From an uncultured Bacteroidales bacterium (GTDB lineage: Bacteria > Bacteroidota > Bacteroidia > Bacteroidales > UBA932): a DNA stretch of 5,315 bases. A program made the translations under genes and the position numbers. The notes beneath the pieces are model-generated. The model had not been told where the DNA came from. It did not search any database and worked only from the letters and a program-made list of their open reading frames with translations. Of the stretch, positions 1 through 5,315 are shown piece after piece; the first letter of the stretch is position 1; each line of letters opens with the position of its first letter. The stretch spans positions 1-5,315 of the forward strand of contig CAMNAD010000107.1 in the NCBI GenBank assembly GCA_946530505.1, read 5' to 3'.

Positions 1-863
1 AAGCTTATGCAATCCTGTCGAAGGACGCCGTGATCGTTCCCAAGCAAGGAAAGGGTTTCTATGTGGCCGAGCCGAATCCGGACGGGCGTAAGAAGGTTCT
101 TGTGATCTTCGACAAATTCAGTGTTTACAAGCAGGTCATCTTCAGCGCGTTCGAGGAGACTCTCGGCACCCGCGCAGACATCACCGTTCTCACCCACAAC
201 CAGAGCCTCGACCTGCTCAAATACTACCTTGACTCGCACCTCGACGACTTCGACTGGTATGTGGTCAGCCCCCATTTCGCGCTGGACGAGCAGAGCCAGA
301 AACAAGCGGTAAAACTCCTTTCACGCATCCCGAACCGCAAACTGATCATGCTCGACCGCTGGATATCTGAGTACCCAGGCAATTACGGGGCAGTTTATCA
401 GGATTTCGAGAATGACGTTTACGACGGTCTTCTGAGCGGAGTCAACCGGCCCGGCAGCAGCAAGGACCTGAGCGTAATCACCTTGCCCAAGAGTCTTTAC
501 GGACAGTGCATCCACAAGGGGCTGGAACGCTTTGCAAAAGATTTCGGCGTACACCTGAAATTCATGACTGCGCCGCCGGAAACAATCTCGAAAGGCGACA
601 CCTTCCTGGTTTTGAATTCCCAACTCGACTGGGGACTCGCAGCACTTGCGCGCCGGATCGGAGAGCAGGGACTCGAGATAGGCAAAGATGTCTTCATCAT
701 TTCCTATAACGACTTCGCCTTGAACGACGTGGTTCTCGGCGGTCTCACGACTATCTCCGCCGACTTTGCAGAGATGGGAAGGCTGGCTGCGCAGATGATC
801 ATCACAGGCAAACTCGAGAAAGTGCACTGCCCCTTCCGTATGAACCGCCGCCATACCTTCTGA
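1..863 (+). CDS. GntR-family transcriptional regulator with LacI-like sugar-sensing domain (5' truncated)
   Basis: This is the C-terminal part of a DNA-binding regulator that probably responds to a sugar. The frame is open from base 3, and the first residues (AYAILSKDAVIVPKQGKGFYV) match the end of a GntR winged helix, whose wing normally reads qGKGtfV. The helix-turn-helix itself is upstream of the window. The GTG at 30-32 is an internal valine, not the start. After a short linker, a periplasmic-binding-protein-like domain starts near KKVLVIFDKF (base 90). It carries typical LacI/GalR-type segments: LIMLDR, IISYND (696-713), and a tail with GLTTISADFAEMGRLAAQMI followed by FRMNRRHTF. This GntR-plus-PBP1-like architecture of about 330-350 residues is common in Bacteroidota sugar operons. 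It ends 3 nt before the GH20 gene, so the two are probably co-transcribed and the regulator likely controls that operon. The effector is unknown; an amino sugar is only a guess from context. Confidence 0.88.
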   Translation, partial: AYAILSKDAVIVPKQGKGFYVAEPNPDGRKKVLVIFDKFSVYKQVIFSAFEETLGTRADITVLTHNQSLDLLKYYLDSHLDDFDWYVVSPHFALDEQSQKQAVKLLSRIPNRKLIMLDRWISEYPGNYGAVYQDFENDVYDGLLSGVNRPGSSKDLSVITLPKSLYGQCIHKGLERFAKDFGVHLKFMTAPPETISKGDTFLVLNSQLDWGLAALARRIGEQGLEIGKDVFIISYNDFALNDVVLGGLTTISADFAEMGRLAAQMIITGKLEKVHCPFRMNRRHTF

Positions 864-866
864 TTC

Positions 867-2318
867 ATGAAATTTTACCTAATAGCTATTCTTCTGCAAT
901 TGATCCCGGCACCTGTGGAATACAATCCTGGCGACGGGATGTCTTTTCGCAGGAAGACGCAGGCATTGCCTGAATTCGCACGCAGGGAAGCATATCAAAT
1001 AAAGATAAAAGGTACAAGAACAAGTATCAAGGCAAACAGCGCAGAAGGCAGGTTCCGGGCGGAGCAGACACTGAAAAAGATGGCACTCCTCGGCGAAAAG
1101 CCGGAGCGATGCACCATATTCGACTATCCCCGCTATGCTCACAGGGGTCTTATGATCGACGAATCCCGCAGTTTCAAGGGCAAGGAATTCATCAAGAAGC
1201 AGATAGATGCGATGGCCCTGCTCGGTCTCAACACCCTGCACCTCCATCTTACCGATGCTGCAGGCTGGCGGATAGAGATCAAAAGCCATCCGGAACTCAC
1301 GCAGAAGGCGGCCTGGCGCATAGGACGCACCTACGCGGAATGGGAGAAGAACGGGTATCCCTTCACTACTGTAGACGACCCGAAAGCCTACGGAGGATAT
1401 TATACACGCGAAGATCTTATCGAGATTGTGCAATACGCAAAGCAACGCTTCATTAACGTTATTCCGGAAATCGAAATGCCGGGACACAGCATGGAGGTCA
1501 ACCGTACTTATCCGGAACTCGCCTGTCTCGACAGCACCGGCCACCGCCGCAACTGGGCCTGGGATCTCTGCCCCGGCAACGAGGGCGTTTTCAAGTTGCT
1601 GGAAGACGTGCTGACCGAAGTGATGGACATCTTCCCGGGCAAGTATATCCATATAGGAGGAGACGAAGCCGTGATGAAGGACTGGCCGGTGTGCGTAAAC
1701 TGCCGCAAGCGAATGCAGGAAGAAGGTTTCACCGACGTCCGCCAACTCCAGGGGTATCTGGTTAGGAGGATGACGTCTTTCCTGCATGATCGCGGACGTA
1801 CCGCCATAGGCTGGGACGAGATTCTCGAGACCGGGATTCCGGACGATGCAGTGGTGCAGTCCTGGCGCGGCAGCACGGGCGGCAAAAAGGCCTCCGCGGC
1901 AGGGCACAAGGTGATAATGTCGCCCAATACCCACTGCTATTTCGATTATTACCAGGACCTTATCCGCAAGGAGCCGCTTGCGACGGGCGAACTGACCTCC
2001 CTGCATTGGGTATATACATACGATCCGGGAGATGACCCGAACGTGCTGGGGCTTCAGGCCAATCTATGGTGCGAAAAGGTTCCGACTCCCGAGCATGCTG
2101 AATACATGCTTTACCCGAGACTCTTCGCCATAGCCGAAATAGGATGGAGTCCTTCCGGACAGAGGGATGCAGACGAATTCCGGGCCAGGGCAGAGGCCTT
2201 GCTGAAGGTTTTCCGGGCTTTGGGATACAACGGTTTCGATATGGAAACGGAGTCCGACTTTGCTAAAGCAGGACTCCGCAGAACTCAGCAAGGGGAGATT
2301 ATCTATCCGCTTTTCTGA
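867..2318 (+). CDS. GH20 beta-N-acetylhexosaminidase
   Basis: A complete 483-residue family 20 glycoside hydrolase, predicted to remove terminal beta-linked GlcNAc or GalNAc by substrate-assisted catalysis. A short hydrophobic N-terminus (residues 2-13) runs straight into LIPAPVEY, the usual opening of the GH20b domain. That domain is only about 75 residues here, roughly half the usual size. The TIM barrel starts near residue 89 (PRYAHRGLMID, with R93 and D98). It continues with HLHLTDAAGWRIEI (125-138), PEIEMPGHS (200-208, H207) and HIGGDEA (262-268), which holds the catalytic pair D266 (acetamido-stabilising) and E267 (acid/base), codons 1662-1667. Then come GWDEIL (W316), SWRG (W333), Y358 and LQANLWCE (W401, E403). 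All expected active-site residues are visible, so it should be active. It ends right after the barrel (YPRLFAIAEIGWS plus a helix) with no carbohydrate-binding module. The ATG is preceded by no purine-rich site; translational coupling to the regulator 3 nt upstream is likely. Secretion to the periplasm is plausible, but no clear cleavage site is seen. Confidence 0.95.
   Translation: MKFYLIAILLQLIPAPVEYNPGDGMSFRRKTQALPEFARREAYQIKIKGTRTSIKANSAEGRFRAEQTLKKMALLGEKPERCTIFDYPRYAHRGLMIDESRSFKGKEFIKKQIDAMALLGLNTLHLHLTDAAGWRIEIKSHPELTQKAAWRIGRTYAEWEKNGYPFTTVDDPKAYGGYYTREDLIEIVQYAKQRFINVIPEIEMPGHSMEVNRTYPELACLDSTGHRRNWAWDLCPGNEGVFKLLEDVLTEVMDIFPGKYIHIGGDEAVMKDWPVCVNCRKRMQEEGFTDVRQLQGYLVRRMTSFLHDRGRTAIGWDEILETGIPDDAVVQSWRGSTGGKKASAAGHKVIMSPNTHCYFDYYQDLIRKEPLATGELTSLHWVYTYDPGDDPNVLGLQANLWCEKVPTPEHAEYMLYPRLFAIAEIGWSPSGQRDADEFRARAEALLKVFRALGYNGFDMETESDFAKAGLRRTQQGEIIYPLF
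2248..2278 (-). terminator. Hairpin past the lipoprotein stop, possible terminator
   Basis: A perfect 8-bp inverted repeat, CGGAGTCC (2248-2255) and GGACTCCG (2271-2278), encloses a second 4-bp stem CTTT/AAAG (2258-2261 and 2265-2268) with a GCT loop and a small 2x2 internal loop. Read on the minus strand it begins 20 nt after the lipoprotein stop and is followed by TTTCCAT, a short and interrupted T tract. This fits a weak intrinsic terminator or a 3'-end stabiliser for the DUF4855-lipoprotein transcript. It sits inside the GH20 coding region, so codon constraints could also explain part of it. Confidence 0.4.
2299..2318. other. 20-bp tail-to-tail overlap of convergent genes
   Basis: The plus-strand GH20 gene ends with TGA at 2316-2318. 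The minus-strand lipoprotein gene ends with TAA, read from 2301 to 2299. The shared bases encode the GH20 C-terminus (IIYPLF) on one strand and the lipoprotein C-terminus (RKADR) on the other. No intergenic DNA is left between the two operons, so any transcript terminator must lie inside the opposite gene. Confidence 0.97.
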
Positions 2319-4413
2319 AAACCAGCACTGCAAGTCCGTATTGGCCGAGACTCACAGTCCGGCCGTTGCTTGCTGCATCGCCAAGGACCTCAGCCTCAAC
2401 GAATTCATATCCGGGAACAGATAGTCTGGTTTTCTGCCTGTCGGAAGATTCCGACGTAAGCACTATGGCAAGCCTGTCTTCGCCTTTGTATTCGCACGCC
2501 GTGACTGCAGGATTCGAAGACGAAAAGTCGTCGTGCCATGCAAACCGCCCTTCGAGAAGCAGTTCGGGATACTTTAGACGTATAGCGTTAATCTTGCCCA
2601 GATATTGTTGATAATCAGGAGTTTCGTCGATAAGTCCACGGCATCTGAATACTTCGATGTCGTTACGCAACCCCTTTACGAGGGTATTGTTCACACGGCG
2701 TACCATATCCACTTCGTCGCGAACGCAGCGGTCGCTCCATACAACCTCGGGGAAGGTGTAACGGAACCATTCCGGAAAACTCTCGGGAAGCGCAGTAAAC
2801 TCTACGATGTGCACGAAATCGCAGTAGCGGCTGGTGCAGTCGCTCAGCCATTCGGTTCCGAGACAGAAGTCCGGATCAACCGCCTTGACGTGATCGCGTA
2901 TCTCCTTCAATGCTTCAGCCTTATAACGCCCGGTGAAAATGTCCGGAACGGGATACTCGCGGGAAAGATCCCAGTTCGGGAATTCCTCCGCCACTCCAAG
3001 CTGGTCGTAAAAAACACTGTTTGCGCCAAGCGCAATGGCCCTGTCGGCCCATTCGAGCAGTTTGTCTCTCCACACGCGCCTGCTCATGTCTGCAATCACG
3101 AATGTGCGGGAATCATAGTACCCAAGAGTCGTTCCCTCTCCCGTGAATTTGTAATGCTCGGTGAATTCGTCACCGGTGTTGTCGTGATTGCTTACCTTGG
3201 AAGCCTCACCCGACTTGTAGAACCGGCTTTCATTGTCGATGAGACGCCCGTTGTAATACAGGATCAGATGCCCTCCCTTCGACTTGTACTCTGCAATCCG
3301 CTCTTTCCACGCAGCATCCCCGCCCTGACTTTCGTCCGGAGTGTAATCAGGGTATCCATTGTCCATCCCCTCTTTCCACCAGCCGAAGGCGAGCACAGCA
3401 TCGGAACCGGCCATCTTTCCTGCCTCGAATATACGCCCGGGGAGATCTTCATAATGGCGCAGATACTCTCCGTACTGATGCTTGAAAATGATCCTCTGCC
3501 AGCCGGTCATATCCTGAACCCACTTTGGAACGGGTTTCTTGTCCCACCAGCTGTCAGCCCAATTGCGGTAAATGCGGGATGTCTGCGTCCAGTCTCCTTC
3601 GTAAGGGATGATTACGGACGCATCGTTGGTCCAGGTATCGCCGCAGAAGGCATTGGGATAACGGTAGAATCCTGCTTCCATCCTTGTGAAATCGCCCTTG
3701 GCGCTCATCTTTCCTTCCGTAGGATAGGCCCTGAGCCCATGCCAGGTCTGCTGGAATGAATCGTCGTGACTGCCAAAATACAGGCCGTCTTTCTCCCCTA
3801 CGAATGCGAAGCAGTTGGACGCGGCATTGCGCGGATACTGCAGGTCGTACTGACGAAAGTACTGGTCCGGTTTCATATAAAGCGTACGCTGGGGCACGTC
3901 GAGAATAGCCTTCAGAGGATCATCGAACAGTTGACCTCCGGTATGGGTGGTCAGAAGCTTGTACCCTTCGGGAAGCTGGAGATTGCCGATGAGAGGATAC
4001 TGGAGTTCCCGTACGATGGTATGGGGCTCGTTATTGGTGAGTTCGGCAGCAAATCGGAAGCCGTCGCCTTCCGGGGTGATTGTCAGGCGCAGGTCGATGT
4101 CCACAGTCTCTCCCCTGCTTCTTAACCCCTTGTATTCGAGCACCGTGCATCCGTCGGTCGTGTGGATTACCGGAATCTGGTCCGCACCGCTTATCTGTAT
4201 TTCTTTTTCGTCGGGAGTATTGTAGTAGAGGCGCCACAGCGTGCTCCCTCCGGCATAGTTCCATCCGGTTACAGGGTTGATCAGAGCAGATAAACTACCA
4301 TCAACAGAAATCGTCGTTGCGGGGGTTGCACCCTCGCCGACTGTCTTTTGTCCTGAACATGCGACAGAGAAAAAGATTGTTATTGCCAACAGAAACCAGC
4401 GATACACTCTCAT
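2299..4413 (-). CDS. DUF6259-like lipoprotein, putative TIM-barrel glycoside hydrolase
   Basis: A complete 704-residue predicted lipoprotein. It has a basic N-terminus, a hydrophobic core (residues 6-17) and a lipobox-like FSVAC ending at Cys19. Three regions can be inferred. Residues ~35-290 look like a beta-sandwich, with a GLYFGSHDD motif (210-218) and an aromatic end (RIYRNWADSWW). Residues ~295-615 look like a TIM barrel, with strand-like segments AVLAFGWW (339-346), GGHLILYYNGR (380-390), ANSVFYDQLGV (464-474), DFCLGTEWLSD (515-525) and DFVHIVEFT (532-540). Residues ~620-700 form a C-terminal beta domain. The arrangement recalls GH36/GH101-like glycosidases and best fits my memory of DUF6259 proteins. 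D470 in YDQLG and E521 in GTEW are my candidates for catalytic acids; this is inference, and no activity can be assigned. The start lies 3 nt after the DUF4855 stop, so the two form an operon. Its upstream bases are A-rich (attaacaa) with no Shine-Dalgarno motif. The last 20 bp overlap the GH20 gene. It could instead be a non-catalytic glycan-binding protein. Confidence 0.75.
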   Translation of the reverse strand: MRVYRWFLLAITIFFSVACSGQKTVGEGATPATTISVDGSLSALINPVTGWNYAGGSTLWRLYYNTPDEKEIQISGADQIPVIHTTDGCTVLEYKGLRSRGETVDIDLRLTITPEGDGFRFAAELTNNEPHTIVRELQYPLIGNLQLPEGYKLLTTHTGGQLFDDPLKAILDVPQRTLYMKPDQYFRQYDLQYPRNAASNCFAFVGEKDGLYFGSHDDSFQQTWHGLRAYPTEGKMSAKGDFTRMEAGFYRYPNAFCGDTWTNDASVIIPYEGDWTQTSRIYRNWADSWWDKKPVPKWVQDMTGWQRIIFKHQYGEYLRHYEDLPGRIFEAGKMAGSDAVLAFGWWKEGMDNGYPDYTPDESQGGDAAWKERIAEYKSKGGHLILYYNGRLIDNESRFYKSGEASKVSNHDNTGDEFTEHYKFTGEGTTLGYYDSRTFVIADMSRRVWRDKLLEWADRAIALGANSVFYDQLGVAEEFPNWDLSREYPVPDIFTGRYKAEALKEIRDHVKAVDPDFCLGTEWLSDCTSRYCDFVHIVEFTALPESFPEWFRYTFPEVVWSDRCVRDEVDMVRRVNNTLVKGLRNDIEVFRCRGLIDETPDYQQYLGKINAIRLKYPELLLEGRFAWHDDFSSSNPAVTACEYKGEDRLAIVLTSESSDRQKTRLSVPGYEFVEAEVLGDAASNGRTVSLGQYGLAVLVFRKADR
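2343..2364 (+). terminator. Hairpin past the GH20 stop, possible transcript end
   Basis: GGCCG (2343-2347) pairs with CGGCC (2360-2364). After one bulged A, GACT (2349-2352) pairs with AGTC (2356-2359), leaving a CAC loop: nine pairs in 22 bases. It lies 24 nt after the GH20 stop on the plus strand, inside the lipoprotein gene. The following bases (GTTGCTTGCTGC) are not a real T tract, so a true Rho-independent terminator is doubtful; an RNA 3'-end stabiliser or chance are alternatives. Confidence 0.25.
4357..4413 (-). other. Lipoprotein signal peptide of the DUF6259-like protein
   Basis: Codons 1-19 encode two arginines (R2, R5), a hydrophobic stretch WFLLAITIFFSV and Cys19 (TGT, complement of 4357-4359). 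The lipobox is S-V-A-C; serine at -3 is less usual than leucine, but small residues at -1 and -2 fit signal peptidase II. The residues after Cys (SGQKTVGEG) lack the clear acidic cluster of a Bacteroidota surface-export signal, so an inner-leaflet or periplasm-facing location is as likely as the cell surface. Confidence 0.7.
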
Positions 4414-4416
4414 TTG

Positions 4417-5315
4417 TTAATGACGTAAGGGATTATTGACCACAAATTTACATAATTCCAGATACAACGCTTTGTCTTCAGGATCGGAAGATTCGGCCAG
4501 TTGGGTAAGGGCATTTGAACCGGAATACAATGCCAGAGGTGCGATTCCATACAAACCGGCATCCTTGAACTTGCGCATATAATCCCGGAACTGCTCCTTT
4601 AAAGCGGGCACATCAGAAGAATCGAAAATCAGCCTTCCCGCACCGTCCGGGCCTTTGCGCCCTCCTTGCATCTGGGCCGTAACCAAAGAATACTCGAACT
4701 CGAGCTCCATTCCCATCCTGTATTCCTTTATTGCTTCGAGCGTCTTGTCGAAAGGATGTCTTCCTGGAGATTTGAGGTCCCAGTAATAATTGGGCTGCAT
4801 CCAGGCCATATCGAAACCCATTCGCTTCCAATACTTGAAACCGCCTGCCATGTGGTATGGTATCCAGTAAAGGCCTTCTCCCTTCGCATGGCAATAGTCA
4901 GACAAGGCAGGAACGATGGTTTCCCAGCGCTTGTACTGGTGATTGAAACTGTCCTTTTCGGTATCTCCATAAGCCACAGGCAGGTCTTCGGAAACCACAT
5001 AGAAGCCTCCAAGTTCAAGGTACTTGCATTTCAGCGAAGCGAACATGGCCCTTGCTTTGTCGATATACCATTTGAGGGCTGTCAGCTGGTCGGATACATC
5101 GGCGAAGTCGAGTTCCCTGCCATCTACTGAACCCCAATATCTGGTAGAAGATGATTTATCGGCAAAATGCTCGAACATTATGGCATCCGGCACAGTGATG
5201 ACGACCTGGCGTTTATGTGAAGGCCTGCCTATGCGTTCTGCAACGGCGGCACAGGCTTTGTCCAGTTCGGCGACACCTCCGTCCGGCCCCAACCAAAGAT
5301 CCAGCTGGTCTTCCC
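4417..5315 (-). CDS. DUF4855 domain protein, uncharacterised, likely glycan-related (5' truncated)
   Basis: The C-terminal ~299 residues of a gene that begins beyond the right edge. The frame is open to the last base, and the TTG at 5292-5290 is an internal leucine in the segment DQLDLWLGPDGG, not a start. Signatures I associate with DUF4855 are RYWGSVDGRELDF (about 5142-5104), LKWYID (5076-5059), YLELGGFYVVSED (about 5022-4984), GFDMAWMQPNYYW (about 4815-4777) and MGMELEFEY (about 4719-4693). DUF4855 proteins occur mainly in Bacteroidota and some Firmicutes, often next to glycoside hydrolases; their biochemical role is not known to me. Alternating strands and helices, many aromatics, and glutamates at strand ends (FYVVSED; MELEFE) suggest a TIM-barrel hydrolase, which is inference. 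By family length I estimate that roughly 100-150 residues are missing at the N-terminus, including any signal peptide, so localisation cannot be judged. It ends in NPLRH, 3 nt before the lipoprotein start. Confidence 0.82.
   Translation of the reverse strand, partial: EDQLDLWLGPDGGVAELDKACAAVAERIGRPSHKRQVVITVPDAIMFEHFADKSSSTRYWGSVDGRELDFADVSDQLTALKWYIDKARAMFASLKCKYLELGGFYVVSEDLPVAYGDTEKDSFNHQYKRWETIVPALSDYCHAKGEGLYWIPYHMAGGFKYWKRMGFDMAWMQPNYYWDLKSPGRHPFDKTLEAIKEYRMGMELEFEYSLVTAQMQGGRKGPDGAGRLIFDSSDVPALKEQFRDYMRKFKDAGLYGIAPLALYSGSNALTQLAESSDPEDKALYLELCKFVVNNPLRH

Noticed and set aside
30..32. GTG as the start of the regulator gene
   Set aside because: The frame is open to base 3, and the residues before it match the end of a GntR winged helix, so this is an internal Val codon.
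864..866. Promoter or binding site between regulator and GH20
   Set aside because: Only 3 nt separate the genes and nothing resembling a Bacteroidota -33/-7 promoter was recognised just upstream.
879..2006. 375-codon minus-strand open frame antisense to the GH20 gene
   Set aside because: It is opposite a gene with all GH20 catalytic motifs, and its translation is rich in His, Cys and Arg with no family resemblance.
2605..3759. 384-codon plus-strand open frame antisense to the lipoprotein gene
   Set aside because: Its translation has no recognisable domain and lies wholly opposite a well-supported gene with lipobox and domain motifs; it is best explained as a shadow of codon bias on the other strand.
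4414..4416. Independent promoter for the lipoprotein gene
   Set aside because: The gap is 3 nt and the flanking DNA is coding; the A-rich bases before the ATG fit translation initiation in Bacteroidota better than a promoter.
5290..5292. TTG as the start of the DUF4855 gene
   Set aside because: The frame stays open to the window edge, and starting here would remove the N-terminal part of the domain and any signal peptide; it is an internal Leu codon.
1..5315. CRISPR arrays, tRNA or rRNA genes, insertion sequences, direct repeats
   Set aside because: None was seen by eye; the four genes account for all but 6 bases of the window.

Overview
The window is almost wall-to-wall coding: four genes, with only two 3-nt gaps between neighbours and one tail-to-tail overlap. 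Gene content points to a gut- or rumen-type member of the Bacteroidota, probably Bacteroidales: a GntR-type regulator with a LacI-like sensor domain, a GH20 hexosaminidase of the Bacteroides subgroup, a DUF4855 protein, a DUF6259-like lipoprotein, and no Shine-Dalgarno motif at either visible start. G+C looks close to one half, higher than classic Bacteroides and closer to Alistipes or uncultivated Bacteroidales; this is an impression, not a calculation.

Layout. Plus strand: bases 1-863 hold the C-terminal part of a GntR-family sugar-responsive regulator whose DNA-binding start lies outside the window. Three bases later comes a complete GH20 beta-N-acetylhexosaminidase (867-2318). Minus strand, reading toward them: the C-terminal part of a DUF4855 protein (5315-4417, start outside the window), then after 3 nt a complete 704-residue lipoprotein (4413-2299) resembling DUF6259 proteins, which look like TIM-barrel glycoside hydrolases. 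The two operons converge, and the GH20 and lipoprotein genes overlap by 20 bp at their 3' ends. A hairpin lies 20-24 nt past each stop codon, inside the opposing gene.

Interpretation (inference): this is a small glycan-degradation locus. The GH20 enzyme would remove terminal GlcNAc/GalNAc, and the DUF6259-like and DUF4855 proteins are uncharacterised putative glycosidases that may act on the same N-acetylhexosamine-containing glycan. The GntR regulator would sense a released sugar. No SusC/SusD pair, transporter or kinase is visible, so the substrate cannot be fixed from this window. The main novelty candidates are the DUF4855 plus DUF6259-like gene pair and the overlapping convergent junction. 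No RNA gene, mobile element, CRISPR array or promoter was found; both operon promoters lie outside the window.
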